Positions 1 to 10,955 of a DNA stretch of 64,000 bases are shown here, piece by piece (the stretch's first letter is position 1; the number at the start of each line of letters is the position of its first letter). This DNA comes from Trichobilharzia szidati (taxonomy: Eukaryota > Platyhelminthes > Trematoda > Strigeidida > Schistosomatidae), in NCBI GenBank assembly GCA_944472155.2, contig OX235277.1, forward strand, positions 27,104,804 to 27,168,803, written 5' to 3'. The position numbers were made by a program, and so were the translations under genes. Under the pieces are notes generated by a model that made no database searches, had not been told where the DNA came from, and saw only the letters and a list, made by a program, of their open reading frames with translations.

Positions 1-297
1 GCGAAATAAACAGGAACCGATTGTGAAACAAATAGGCAGAAAGAAATGGAGATGGATTGGCCATACTCTGAGGAAACCATCAAGTGACATCACTAGAGAA
101 GCCATTGCTCGAGTGGAACTCGAAAGGGAAGCGGCGAGTTGGTCGTCAGTGCAAGGGTGACTTGGAGGAGGTCATGTGAAGAGGAGATGAAAACGTGTGG
201 GCAGACATGGAGCCAGGTGAAGACTGTAGCAGAGAACCGAACTCAATGGAGACGCACGGCTGAAGCCCTATGTTCCTCTAGGAATTAAAGGAAACAA
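1..297 (+). mobile_element. RTE-like LINE (family A), 3' end
   Basis: The sequence encodes the C-terminus of an RTE-type ORF: a KWRWIGHTL motif, a GRPRVTWRRSCEEEMK-like segment with one frameshift, ending near TEALCSSRN. A (TAA)n-type tail follows at 296-330. It lies antisense in HEATR6 intron 11 territory. The copy is 5' truncated or continues off the window. Confidence 0.75.
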
Positions 298-338
298 TAA
301 TAATAATAAATAAATAATAATATATATAATCAACTCAC

Positions 339-755
339 TTGAAGAATATTCAGTATGAATGGTAAAAATGTTTGCCACCATGAGATAACTTGTATCTCAT
401 CTATGTGTAATTTAGAATTAATAGTAATAGTATTACTAGTATTATTATTATTATTATGAAAGTTATAATTATTATTGTTATTATTCTTGGAACAGTCTGC
501 AGTGTTCACTATCTGATTACTGTGATCTTCAATATTATCTGCTTTTGTTAAATGAATGTTAGTCATTTGTTCACTGAGCAGTAAGTTAGCATTGATGCTT
601 GGTTCTGTTGTTGTTGTTGTTCTAGGCATGCTTTGATTCTCATCGAAATGCTGTGAAGGAATATTGTTGGCATAACAACAACTAGTTAAATATGGCAACA
701 GAGTAGTTAGGAATCTTAAACTGTACGTCCGTAATGCATTAATTTCTTGTTTCTC
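339..755 (-). CDS. HEATR6: HEATR6 exon 11 (residues 822-960), gene continues beyond window
   Basis: Acceptor ttcaattcag, donor CTTCAA followed by GTGAGT, phase 0. It starts EKQEINALRTYSLRFLTTLL and ends WWQTFLPFILNILQ, which are HEAT helices. They flank a long insert with Thr, Asn and His runs (including six consecutive Asn) that the vertebrate protein lacks as far as I recall. The downstream donor means further exons lie at lower coordinates. Confidence 0.8.
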
Positions 756-959
756 CTGAATTGAAAGAGAAAAATGAAAAGTGGGGGGGGGGAGGTTAAA
801 TGTCACGAGTTGTTTTTGACTGACTGATTTTTAATATTATTACAGAAAAGAACGGTGAAGAGTTTTCAATAACTTACAGATTGAACAAGTGGTGTACCAG
901 TTGTTGGTTATAGTTAAGATGATTTTCAGCCCAACCAGTACTGTCGCACTTGTACACTA

Positions 960-2160
960 GTGGATATTGCCCATAGTCGACTTTACCAACTCACGGATTA
1001 ACTACTTACTAGGGAAAAGTTTTGTCAACTTAGAGTACGCGTACGATCTTGTCCTCCAGGTTCAAGATACTGACAAAATACAGAGTCCTCGTAACATCTT
1101 GAGCGGAAATCTTGCTATATTTGAGATGAGATTCTCTACTCTCATGTGTAAAAAGATGCAACAGGATTGGTGTGTAGCAACATCTAGTTTTTGAAGAAAG
1201 AGAATCGGTCAATTGAGAGTATGTACAGCTTCGCTAATTTGGGAAGTTGCATCCGCCCCAATGGAGTAGTTGCTGACGAAATCTCGGCACGGATACTAAA
1301 GGCACATTTGGCATTCGCCAACTTCCACAGTCTTGGGCGTAGACGTGATATCCACCTGGCGATCAAACGACCCTGTGTGCTGATAAACCATTCGCTAAGC
1401 CTCTCTTTATGGCTATGAGACATGGCCGTTGAAAGCGGGAAACTTGAAGAGCCTAGCTGTATTTGACCACAGACGTTTTCATTCTATCTTCCATAATAAC
1501 TGGTATTATATGGTGAGCGAGGTTGACTATCAGGCAAGGAGGGACAGTCAATCGATGAAGTTGTGAAACTACATAGATCGAGATGGCTAGGGCTCGCGTA
1601 ACGCATTCCGAGCCACTTCCTTCCTTGACAAGCAGTGTCGGCTGATAGAGGATTAGGTCACAAAACAGTAAGGGTGGTCAAATCAAAACCTGGAATCAGT
1701 TCATGAAGTTAATTGGTGGGTGGTGACTAGCAGCAGAATCCAGGATGCGCATTTCGCCCTATCTGAGACTCGTCAGCTAGATGTACCTGCACCCCTCAGT
1801 GAGTGATGATATCTTTCATGAAGTCCATGACGTTTTTCACCGGTGGTCTGAGCCACCAGCGTGGTGACGTATAAATTGCCAAGCTGATTGGGGTCTTGGA
1901 GATACTAAGAACCAATGGCGTGAGACTGTTGGTAACACTGCTTAAAACTATTCTCAGTGGAGCAGATTCATTCCCTCTGTGTAACTTCTTATATCCATTA
2001 AGTCAATATTTTGTCCCATGTTACTGTTCTTTTTCCAGTATGTTTGTGTTCGCTATAGTTAGTTTGAATTTTTTATTCTTTCTACGTTTGTGTTCTATGT
2101 GGAGTGTTGTAACTTGAACTGCTGCACATCTGTGCAAAGTCCTACGTCGAAACTCATTTA
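960..2160 (+). mobile_element. RTE-like LINE (family B), degenerate RT 3' part
   Basis: Broken reading frames resemble the copy at 36100-37060: SYSFANLGSCIRPNGVVADE, a RRRDIHLAIK segment, then at the DNA level the region of the LGWLGHVLRMP block and the 3' UTR ending near a CGAAACTCATTT string. Several stops and frameshifts make it a fossil. It sits antisense inside HEATR6 intron 10. Confidence 0.7.
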
Positions 2161-2636
2161 GCCGAATCCTCAACAGTACAAGCTCATGATTAATTTTCAT
2201 AAGTCAAACTATAAAGTTTCTCAGTCAAAATTTCAAGTTACTGATTGAAGCAATTACAACTCCAGGTGTGAACCACAATCTACCCACTGATTTTATTAAC
2301 AAATCAACTTACAGACACTCATATAAAAGTGTGTGGATACAAATTAGAAAACTAAAGACGAACAATGAGATAAAAATGTGCTTTACAGTGCGCAATGAGA
2401 GCAATCAACGATGAAATACTCTATTCGATAAAAAAAAAACCCTTAAAACGGAATGCCAAGAAGCACGTATACCTTCCCGAATTAACGACTTTCATCTGAC
2501 TTCCGTTAGGGTTTACACTGTCAACTAAGTAAATATTTCGACTAGGAAAAATGCAATACAACAATCGACTATTACAGTTAATGCCCATTGTCAAAATAAC
2601 TTGAATACATACAAAATTACCGGTTCATACACCATT

Positions 2637-2639
<3 letters not shown>

Positions 2640-2674
<35 letters not shown>
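2640..2674. repeat. (TA)n microsatellite
   Basis: About 17 uninterrupted TA units at the left border of repeat D. Similar long (TA)n runs occur at 14943-14980 and 37130-37174. Confidence 0.9.
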
Positions 2675-2675
<1 letters not shown>

Positions 2676-2677
<2 letters not shown>

Positions 2678-3145
2678 CAAAGTTCAACAATAGCGTCCCA
2701 GGAGTGCGAACGCACGAGGAATGTTTGCCCAAAAAATGATGTATGTATATTGACAAGAGAATGCTTGAAAACGCATTAAACAGGTTATCTTTCTTTGACA
2801 TGGCTTAAAAATACGTCCTAGATGTAACGAGGAGTATCAGTTGCTAAGTTAGACTAGTTTCTGTACATGTATTCACCGAGATGACTAAAGGTAAACTGTT
2901 TTTGTGAGTCGTTTATCCCTTTCATCCTGCTTGCAGTCTTCCAAAAAAGCCCTCCGTTGAATTATTATGGTTTTCAGCAAGAGGATAGACGACTACTTAC
3001 CAGTAAAACGTGGATGATAAAAAAATTAAAATAAATAACATCAACTATTAATCTATCCCTAATCGTAACCATAAACTTAATCCTGACCCTAACACTAAAA
3101 ATAACCTTAATCCTTACCTTTATTAAAACCGTGATTCTAATGCTA
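2676..3145 (+). repeat. Repeat D copy 1 with degenerate telomere-like CCCTAA units
   Basis: It starts with ggcaaagttcaacaatagcg directly after a (TA)n run and aligns over about 450 bp with 53404-54000. From 3045 to 3135 it holds irregular units such as ccctaatcgtaacc, gaccctaac and aaccttaatcc, a decayed CCCTAA array. Its right end is replaced by a hammerhead SINE at 3147. Confidence 0.65.
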
Positions 3146-3146
3146 A

Positions 3147-3300
3147 TGGTCGAATCCCAGTGGGTGCATACTTCCGATGATTCCCAAACTAGGATGAAAC
3201 AGCAGCTGTCCAGTACTCCCTGGTTTTCAATAGTTCTCTAAATGATATCAATCCGGGATCAACTCGTAAAAACATAAGTAACCCTTACAAACCAAACTAC
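3147..3300 (+). repeat. tRNA-derived SINE with hammerhead-like core (family H1), 5' truncated
   Basis: B-box remnant cgaatccca at 3151, then a hammerhead-like core at 3168-3218: CCGATGA, stem II TCC..GGA with a CAAACT loop, GAAA, palindromic stem III region ending CTGTC, then CAGTAC. The invariant U4 is C. The 3' part ends with the family string gggatcaactcgtaaaaaca. Confidence 0.65.
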
Positions 3301-3358
3301 AGAAAATATATAAATTTTGACAAGGAAATTGCTTAAGCACAACAAACAAACAACTAAC

Positions 3359-3637
3359 CTGTATACAGAAAATCAACGCTTTCATGATAAGCGGTAAACT
3401 TGGCTGTAGAAAATTGGCATAATTTGGAATAAATTGATGCAGTGTTACAAGAGCTTCTTTACGAACTTGTAATGGATGAAATATACAAGTTTCATAAGAT
3501 TTTGTATCATTTTCAAGATTATTGAATGAAGCGTTGTTGATTTCATTCGCTGTAGTAGTTGTTGTTGTTGTTATTGTTGTTGCTTTTGTATCCCATTCAA
3601 TAGATTCGATATCAGGATGAATGAGGCGTAGACAAAC
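3359..3637 (-). CDS. HEATR6: HEATR6 exon 10 (residues 729-821)
   Basis: Acceptor gaataaaag, donor ATACAG followed by GTTAGT, phase 0. It begins VCLRLIHPDIESIEWDTKA, contains a run of about seven Thr (ACA/ACT codons), then FHPLQVRKEALVTLHQF and FLQPSLPLIMKALIFCIQ, a typical HEAT helix pair. The poly-Thr tract is a recent microsatellite expansion inside the coding sequence. Confidence 0.8.
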
Positions 3638-3692
3638 CTTTTATTCGAAAGGAAAAGAATATAAAGAAAAATAAATAAATGAACGAGATTTT

Positions 3693-4245
3693 AGGGAAGA
3701 AACAGGAGTAAGACAAGCTGGCTGCCTACTATCGCCAATGATTTTCCTAATTGTAGTAAACTGGATAATGCGACAAACAGTGGGCAATCAGGAAACAGGC
3801 ATAAAATGGATTCACACAAAAAACTTGGAGGATCTGGACTTCGCCGATGATATATGTCTGGAAGATATGCAAGCGAAAAGCAACAAGTTGGCAGAAGAAG
3901 CCTCCTGAGAAGATAGGCCATCAGGTGAACATAGAGAAAACAGAGGTGATGGTGAAGATTCCTGGACAACACCAACAGCAACAACAGACAACAATCAGCA
4001 TAAATGGGAGGAACCTGAAAGAAACAACCTCCTTTACCTACCGACCTACCTGGGAAGCATCATCTCAACTACAGGCGAACGGAACTGGCGAGGATATCAA
4101 AGCAAGGATCGAGAAAGCAAGATAAGCTTACATTACTCTCAAGTTTGTGTGGAGGTCAACAGCACTGCTCAGCATGAAAGATAAGATCCGGATTTTCAAC
4201 TTCAATGTGAAGTCAGTGATACCATTCCATTCTAAACTATACAAC
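3693..4245 (+). mobile_element. RTE-like LINE (family A), RT fragment
   Basis: The DNA encodes fragments of RT: a TGVRQAGCLLSPMIFLIV-like stretch, then LDFADDICLEDMQ with the catalytic ADD, then a PGQHQQQQQTTISINGRNLK segment homologous to 16400-16500. Frameshifts break the frame. It stops near 4245 after an IRIFNFNVKSVI-like block. Confidence 0.7.
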
Positions 4246-4411
4246 CAAGCTTCTTTCCCAGACTAACTTAGTGCAACTCTCACAAGGCTTCGCTGCTTGA
4301 TTCCCTGTGGGACAAAAGAAATTATGCATAATTGTAGAGCCTGAAGAAGAATTTATTGAAAACAATTGTTCGCTCTGAAAAAAAATTATGCATAAAAAAC
4401 TGATTGCTTAC

Positions 4412-4570
4412 TTGAACAAGCCAACAAGGCGTAGATGTGTGGCTGAAATACGAGTAGGAACTTCTTGAATTATTTGTTGGAGATAAATTTGTTGGTTTCA
4501 TTAAGTTATTCCTTGGGCTAACAGTATTGTCGTATGGGAAATCCAGTGCAGGCGATAAAATCTGGAAGAC
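4412..4570 (-). CDS. HEATR6: HEATR6 exon 9 (residues 676-728)
   Basis: Acceptor gtcaatag, donor GTTCAA followed by GTAAGC, phase 0. A variable Asn/Ser/Pro-rich segment ends in TPCWLVQ, which continues in exon 10 as VCLRLIHP. In the family a Cys-Trp-Leu motif likewise opens the next helical block after a variable insert. The exon is too short to stand out as an ORF and was found from the flanking exons. Confidence 0.78.
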
Positions 4571-4679
4571 CTATTGACAAGAAATCAATGAAAGAAATGG
4601 ATAAATAAACGGAACAATTCATCAAATAGTTAATCGAATAACACGCTATTTAGTGTAATTAAAGGTCAGCAGATTCCCT

Positions 4680-4790
4680 TTCCATATTAACCCTCTGTGT
4701 GCAAATCTACATGCATCTGTGACAGCATTTACACTGGGAGAACAGAAAAACAGACCATCGTCAACTTTCTGTACAGGTACCAAAAACCAC
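4680..4790 (+). mobile_element. Short Penelope GIY-YIG-like fragment
   Basis: Plus-strand translation CKSTCICDSIYTGRTEKQ matches the motif CxCxxxYIGRTxR seen in the other PLE fragments (compare 9000-9080 minus). It is very short and isolated. Confidence 0.4.
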
Positions 4791-4911
4791 AGGTCTCAAA
4801 GGAGCAGACACTTACAATAGTGCCACTACTAGGTATCTCATCTATACAAATGCTGAGTGGACATAATGAAATCCTTTTACCTCCTTTAAAATTAACAATA
4901 AACAAAATATC

Positions 4912-5080
4912 AGTTAGAGAACCAGTGAAAACCAGCAGGGAGTACTGGTCAGCGGTTTCATCCTAGTCTCTTGGGAATCACCGGCAGTACGCACCCACTT
5001 GGGTTCGAAGCCAGAACCTTCCAGTTACAAGGCAAGCTAGCTCGTACACCATTCAGCCACTGAGATCCGATTCAATGGCT
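4912..5080 (-). repeat. H1 SINE with hammerhead-like core, minus copy
   Basis: On the minus strand a tRNA-like head (B-box GGCTTCGAACCC) is followed by a hammerhead-like segment at 4991-4939: GTACTG, CCGGTGA, GGATGAAAC and CCAGTAC. Two core bases differ from CUGANGA. A plus-oriented 3' fragment of the same family lies at 5125-5200, making an inverted arrangement. Confidence 0.6.
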
Positions 5081-5499
5081 CATGAATTCTAACTTCCACC
5101 AATTCGTCATTTAGCGCGACCCCAACAGCTGCCCAGTACTCCAGTGCTGGTTTCAAATGGTTCTCTAACTGATTTCAATCCGTGATCAACTCGTAGAAAA
5201 CAAACCAATTAAAGAAAATAAACAAAACAGTTCATTGCTGCTCAAGTGTGCCGAAAAAATTGCTGTCGAACGCCTGAAATTGCACTTATGTGTTCAAAAA
5301 GAAGAAATTGTCAGTCTTTCTGGACCCTTTGGTAACTGGATGTTTTTACTATTTGATTAAGCAATCTTTGGCTTTAGCAACTCTCAACTTCGCTATAATT
5401 TAGTTTTAATTGTCTCTTGTTTCTATATTTTGAGTCGAAATCAACATGCTGTTGTTCAACTTATTAGTCATTCGTCATTTTATCCACCTTTCATTATTA

Positions 5500-6050
5500 T
5501 TACTCAACTCATTTGCCACGAATTAAAGTCTAAATATCTATTGGAATGTGTTGGCTTTTCATGAACGCTAGCGTGCAGTTTACCTTTTTCAACTGGTTTT
5601 ATTTTACAATCTAACCTCATAGTCAATTCTCCTTGTTGATATTCCGATGCATATGTGAATTTTATTCCCTCTACAAGTGAGTTTATGTATGTCAAGAAGC
5701 TAGACAGAGATATATTCTGTTTTTAACACTGTGCAAATTTCATCCACATACCTCCAACATATTTTTGGAATAGGATTAAATGTATTAAGAGCAATATTTT
5801 CCCAGCTGCCCATAAATATATCTACTACGATAGGGGATATTGGTGATCTCATTGCTACACCGTCCGTGTATCTATAGATTTTGCCTTGGAATTTAAAGAC
5901 AGTAGATGTGAGGCATAACTGAATTCTTAAAATAATTTCCTCAATCGGCAGCTTCGTCCTATGAGTTAGTTCAAGATCTATAGTTAGATGATATGATAGG
6001 ATTCTGAACAGTAATAAATTGTGCTCGAAACGTGGTCATCAGTAAATATT
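5500..6050 (-). mobile_element. Penelope-like element, RT fragment
   Basis: Minus-strand frames contain a YTDGVAMRSPISPIVVDIFM-like block (the Penelope MGSPxSP..A motif) and WRYVDE in the catalytic YVDD position, then GIKFTYASEYQQGELTMRL and a DCKIK string. Stops and frameshifts are present. The catalytic second Asp reads as Glu. Confidence 0.65.
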
Positions 6051-6387
6051 ACTCACTGTATAACGCTGTGAGACTTTATCAAAATAAATTTTACGCATAA
6101 AGGAATTATACTCTACCACCACAAAACACACAAGTTTTATTCTTATATCAACAGTGCAATTAACTTGTTCTATACAGATGATTTGGATTGACTTTTCAGT
6201 TAGAAGACATTGTATCAACAATGTAACAAAAACAATGGAAAATGAAACAAATGTAGGCGATAGACACATGTTGTCAATTGGTGGGATTTCACAGTCAGCA
6301 GCGACAGCAACCGGCAATAATAATAATAAAGTATCATTATATAATCATTACTGGAAAGTGTATCCGATCAAAAAGATTTGTACTCAC

Positions 6388-6594
6388 CTCAATCAAAGGT
6401 CCATTCACCTTGCCCAGTATGTTGCCTAACAATGACAAGCATCCAGATCGGATATCAGCTGGCCGACTTACATTCAGCTTTACTGGTTGTAGTAGATGAT
6501 TGATCATTGGGAGTAATGATGTTAAAAGGCCAGGTTGAAGACGTTGATATGGTGTTATCAGAACAAGAGCACCCAATGCTTTGAGTAGTAAAGC
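6388..6594 (-). CDS. HEATR6: HEATR6 exon 8 (residues 607-675)
   Basis: Acceptor cttgtag, donor ATTGAG followed by GTGAGT, phase 0. It encodes LLKALGALVLITPYQRLQPG, a HEAT-repeat pair ending SGCLSLLGNILGKVNGPLIE. It matches the family block in which a TPYxRLxxGLL motif is followed by a conserved second helix ending in a proline-containing turn. Confidence 0.88.
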
Positions 6595-7182
6595 CTACAA
6601 GTTTGTTTTGTTTGTTTTTTTGTTGTTGAAAAAGTTAATGAACAAAACACATGTAGATTATTTCACTTGCATAAAATTTACAAAGTCTAGAATAAAATGC
6701 CCTTAGAGAAATCCTTTCTGGAATTCAATGTATATTCAGTTGGCTAAGTGACCTGCTTGATACTGCTGCTACTACTGTAACAACAACGTTTCAAGGTCAT
6801 AGGTGCGGTCGCACTCCATTGGTAGTGGTTAGTGGTGCTTAAAGTTTAACTTGGCCACCCGACCTAAAGACAAAAGTACCAGATGTGATAAGTTAGACAT
6901 TCTCAACTAAAAAGGAATAAATCTACAACCAGCCAGAATTTTCAATTCAAACGGTGTTAAAGAAACTTGACGCAAAAAAAAATATTTCATTATACTGTCA
7001 GCAGATTTCTCCTATCTTCTGCAGAGGAGTGAATAAAACAACCGATGAGGTAAACAATACCAAATCTCTAGCAAAATATCAAATACGATTTCAGGTACCT
7101 GCAAGTAGATTTAACAAAATAATATTTCTACTCGGTTAGATAAAAGAGAAAAAAAAACAAGAAAAAAGATTTTCAACGTTAC

Positions 7183-7365
7183 CTGGAATGCATATGTTTT
7201 TTCAACAGATAATGCTAACACTAGACGACGATGTAAATGACGTAACTCCATAGCCAATTTAACAGAATATGGTATAAATGAAGCAGAATAAGGAGTGAGA
7301 TCTTCAGCGACAGCAAAACGTTTATTAACATGCGACAGCAGATGAACAAGTATTTCTAGTAATAT
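7183..7365 (-). CDS. HEATR6: HEATR6 exon 7 (residues 546-606), DUF4042 core
   Basis: Acceptor cttttacag, donor TTCCAG followed by GTAACG, phase 0 at both ends. It encodes ILLEILVHLLSHVNKRF, then FAVAEDLTPYSASFIPYS and MELRHLHRRLVLALSVE. The FxVAED...FxPxSxxLAxxxRxLHRxLxLAL pattern is the most diagnostic HEATR6 signature in the window. Confidence 0.88.
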
Positions 7366-7434
7366 CTGTAAAAGAAACAAAGTCGGTATATACATAACAA
7401 TCATTATTACTATTATTAAGACGCAATTCGTACA

Positions 7435-7930
7435 TTAAGAGCACCAGGAGATGCAGCACACAAAGTCTCATAGTCTGCGCAAGGGCTTGGATACTACTGG
7501 TCGGACATCCAGATTGAAACATGTGGATGTCTTAAGGGGCCATCACCCCTGCCCCCAACCTTTGACTTGAAGCCTAACTGACGAAGCAGTGTAGTAGAGT
7601 CAAGAGCTGCGTTCCCATGATTTTCGATGACCAAATCAGGTTCGTACGCCATTCTCTACTTTCGGATTCTGGAGCCAACGTACAGCGTTGGCTTGATAGA
7701 CCTGTATGTTGAGAAGTCCGGTTGTAAGAGCCAGACTTTCGCCCTCATCCTCTCATTTTATTGAGGAGCACCCCAAAAGCGTGAATACAGAGGTAGAGGC
7801 TATGCAAGTGTGGTCCCGTAGAAGGGCATTTCCAGAGGACCCTTGACCGTAGTACCAGGTCGTTTATGAGGGCAGTATTACGCTCAAGTTCTCGACAGAT
7901 ATTTAATCTTTCACATAACTGCATCACTTT
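7435..7930. repeat. GC-richer repeat-like block, unassigned
   Basis: This stretch in intron 6 is clearly richer in G+C than its surroundings and has no exon-like frame that joins the gene. It resembles the untranslated part of a retroelement, but I cannot assign it to any family in the window. Confidence 0.3.
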
Positions 7931-8164
7931 AAGTTATTAAATGCACCATAGGAACAAAAGGTAAAACTAGAGTAAACACAAATCAGAAATACACAAAGAT
8001 AAGCACACATACAAAAAATAAACATGACAAGAAAAAGAAAATAACGGAATGAGGTTTAGTAAGATAATTTGAAAAGCAACTAAAATAGAAGTGAGTTTTA
8101 TGTAGGTTTATTTGATTCTAGATATAGCCTGCTGTAGACTTTTATCAACGGCTGCTCCCTTCAG

Positions 8165-9440
8165 TTCATATCGAAGATCGGATGACCAGCCAGAAAAGAT
8201 TAGCGACAAGGAGTTCTGGCAACCAGTCACCCAAGTGTACCTATTACTCAAGGAATAAATCGAAGAAACCGAAAATACCCATTGAGTCATGAAGAAAATA
8301 AAAAACAGATTCAGCGAAGAAAATTTTCTTTATCGACGAAATCATCTTCAGAGGCTGTACAGTCGTATTTATACTTACAAAAATATATAGCGGTCTATTA
8401 TTGAGTAATAGGAGGTGACATAATTGATATAATTACTCAGAAGTGGCTTTAGAAGTGAAAATTAAAAGTTGTAAATTACGTGGTACTCAACGGAACAAAG
8501 ATAGAAATTTGATAAGGTTAAAATTGCTATTGAGTCAGAATAAAGGTAGTTGAGTGTCAATTTAACAAGTGTGAAGAGGGTGTGAAAATATACAAAAGGA
8601 GCATATGAGAGTGATAATAGTGAATTAATTATTAAAGCAAAAGCAAACTAAAAGTAAGATTAAAAATTACAAAAAAGAAGAAAAAAGTTAAAATATTTTT
8701 ACAGGGAACGATTAGTGAGAAGGTTAAGACCAAGGTAGAATAAGAGACTGGACAAACTTTTTCTGTATACAGAGTTCAGGGTTGTATTGATGAATTGCCA
8801 GCGCCTCCGCCATACACAAAAGCCGAAACCTGACGCCCTTTGTACCATTTGGCTTCACTTTGTAGATGATCTTGAAAGATGACTCCGGTGGAGCTAGGTG
8901 CAGTGAGTTCACCAAATGCTCGAGAATTGAGCTAGTAATTGTCTTGCACTGTCCCTTTGCTAACTATGCCGGATAATGTTCAGAGATGCGTTTGAAAAGC
9001 GTGCGCTTTGTGCGGCCAATATAACTAGGTCCACAGGAGCAGGTGAATTTATAAACACACATTGAGGTGGCCCAAAGCGGCAGTTTATCCTTCATACATC
9101 CGTTGATCATTTTTCGGCTGTAGAAGTTGATACGTAGCTCAGCCATAAAGAAGGCTTTCCTCAGTGATCTGCATAAGCGATTCTTTAAGATCTCAGCTGC
9201 GGTATCACCTTTAAATTCAACACGCATAAATAGCAGTATCGAAGGAAATGGAGATCGGTTGGGCACACACTGAGAACGTTGAAGTGAAATCACTCTCACC
9301 AGGTAGACTTTCGACTGGACCCAGAATGAGAAGTGACGAGTTGGACGCCTGAGGATAACACGAGGTAGAGAGATCATTTGAGGGGGAGATGAGAGCTTAC
9401 ACGCAGTCGTTTGAATCTGATCACCCCTGGACTTCTAGTG
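8165..9440 (+). mobile_element. RTE-like LINE (family A) split by a Penelope insertion
   Basis: The bases at 8165-8240 match the family A segment reading cagaaaagattagcaac with GKISNKELW-like coding. The match resumes at about 9236 with the KWRWIGHT-equivalent block (ggaaatggagatcggttgg). The intervening minus-strand Penelope sequence therefore appears inserted in an older RTE copy. Confidence 0.55.
8300..9235 (-). mobile_element. Penelope-like element with GIY-YIG domain and hammerhead-like 3' end
   Basis: The minus strand encodes the GIY-YIG-type endonuclease start MCVYKFTCSCGPSYIGRTKR with downstream ISEHYPA, and a C-terminal stretch ending HQYNPELCIQKKFV. At 8360-8300 the minus strand shows CTGAAGA followed by a stem and an AAAG string, a decayed hammerhead-like motif where PLEs carry them. 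Reading frames are broken. Confidence 0.65.
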
Positions 9441-9498
9441 AAATGCCTCACATACGGTAACTATTTATATATATGACTTCAAAATTTTTGTCACTAAC

Positions 9499-9717
9499 CT
9501 GTTTAATTCTTACATCATTCGTTTTAAAATACAAGTTAAGCATATCAGGTTTTGAGATCCCATGTGATGCAGTCCAATTGAAGGATTTGTCTTCAGAAGC
9601 TGTTGTCTGCAGGCAATCACTATTCATAAGTATAGGCCAACAATTTATGATAACTTGGGGTCCATACATTTCCAGCATATGTTTAAGGCAGAATATAGCC
9701 AGTAGATAGCATTTAGA
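9499..9717 (-). CDS. HEATR6: HEATR6 exon 6 (residues 473-545), start of DUF4042-like region
   Basis: Acceptor gtatttctag, donor AAACAG followed by GTTAGT, both phase 0. It encodes SKCYLLAIFCLKHMLEMYG, a variable WP..MNSD loop and PDMLNLYFKTNDVRIKQ. This parallels the HEATR6 block in which a helix pair is followed by a Trp-containing strand and ends with a V-R-x-x-x-Q motif at the exon junction. An antisense RTE fragment and an inserted Penelope fragment lie just downstream in the intron. Confidence 0.8.
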
Positions 9718-9954
9718 CTAGAAATACAAATCATATATAAGAGAAATAATAATAACATATTTTGCAATAACCAGGTAATAAACTTCAGTGGAGAATTGTC
9801 CACACACACACACTCTTTGCATTTGTATAAGAAATATTAACAGACATCAGTAATGAAAATTAGCTTTTATTTATTTTAAGCCTAGAAATTGCATTCGTGT
9901 TTAAGATGTCAGAAAAAAGAAATAATCGCGAACGGACAGAAGTCAGAATTCATG

Positions 9955-10110
9955 AGTCATCGGATTGTAGCATCTCAGTCACTGTATGGTCAAGCTGTTG
10001 GCCTTATAACGTGTAGGTGCTGGGTTCTACTCTCAGTGCGATTAAGGGGGGTAATACTGATGAACAGTACAAGACCAAAACGAAACAGCGATCCAGTACT
10101 CTTGAACTTC
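9955..10110 (+). repeat. H1-like SINE, diverged
   Basis: A tRNA-like head (ggtcaagctgttggcc, B-box-like gggttctactc) is followed at 10051-10100 by ACTGATGA, ACGAAACAGC and TCCAGTACTC, the H1 hammerhead order with an altered stem II. Confidence 0.45.
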
Positions 10111-10228
10111 AAAGAGATCACAAAAAATTTTTTTGATTACAGCTTGATCCACACCGTATTTTTTGTACAGGTGTGGAATTTTCAGCATGTGATATCGGCA
10201 TCCCAAAGTTTGCAGGCCGACCGTAGAT

Positions 10229-10313
10229 ATCAGGTGTGCGTCGGCAGGGGATCGAACCCCGGACCATGTGCATGGTCAGCGAGATTCCTAACCACTGTGC
10301 CACCGACGCACAT
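10229..10313 (-). repeat. T-SINE head: 74-nt tRNA-like cloverleaf sequence
   Basis: On the minus strand the ends tgcgtcgg and ccgacgca pair as an 8-bp acceptor-like stem. There is an A-box-like TGGCACAGTGG, a 5-bp anticodon-like stem GACCA/TGGTC closing a 7-nt loop, and a B-box GGTTCGATCCC. The position of the conserved U33 is G, so this is a tRNA-derived SINE head rather than a working tRNA. The SINE body is absent here. Confidence 0.6.
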
Positions 10314-10563
10314 GAGGCTAAGGCAGAAAACATTTTTGAAAAGGTGGTATACATCGAAACAAGGCATTTTTATTAGACGCAGTGCTCTTTATGTAAACGC
10401 TCCAATTCCTATAAAAGTTGGATTGATATAGTAAGCAGCGTAATCATAAGATTATAAGTTTCCAGACCGTAGGTGTTACGGACTTCCTGGAATAATTTGA
10501 TCGCCGAGTCAGATTGATTCATTATAAATTATTTAAATTAATCCCAGTGTGTTTAAGAGGAAA

Positions 10564-10850
10564 TCAAAACAATATCTGTTTTCTGAACGTTTCGCTGTGT
10601 ACGCCATCACAGCTTCTTCAGCAAATTTATTCGGATTTTTATTAATCATCAAAATATATATAGTCAAAAATTGTTTTACATAAATTGAAGTCAGTTTCTT
10701 TGAAGGTCATTTTTCCATGGACATTTGTACCAATAAAAATATGTAAGCAGTCATCAATCATATATTTGTAATGACTAATGACAAATTGTTGTTGTGTATA
10801 TTTTTCAATAGTTTCGGCAACCATATCTTTGACATTCACCAAAGTTTTCT
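10564..10850 (-). mobile_element. Penelope-like 3' end with hammerhead-like motif (minus copy)
   Basis: The minus strand encodes TFKETDFNLCKTIFDYIYF before a stop, then at 10622-10583 CTGAAGA, stem II GCTGTG/CACAGC, GAAA and CGTT. Its inverted partner lies at 11765-12015 and shares the string ttgatgattaataaa-like and the same hammerhead start. Confidence 0.55.
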
Positions 10851-10955
10851 CCAGAGAATTAAAGGCTTGAAGAAGTTCGGACCAGATTGCCGAACGAAAC
10901 GTTGGAATTACTCATTTCAATCTCGCTGAGACTTTACAAATATAATTTTTTACAA

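Noticed and set aside
1184..1423. Overlapping opposite-strand ORFs
   Set aside because: They are shadows of a decayed family B RTE copy.
10229..10313. A functional tRNA gene on the minus strand
   Set aside because: It forms a cloverleaf-like 74-mer, but position 33 is G, and the same sequence heads a repeated SINE family with degenerate copies.
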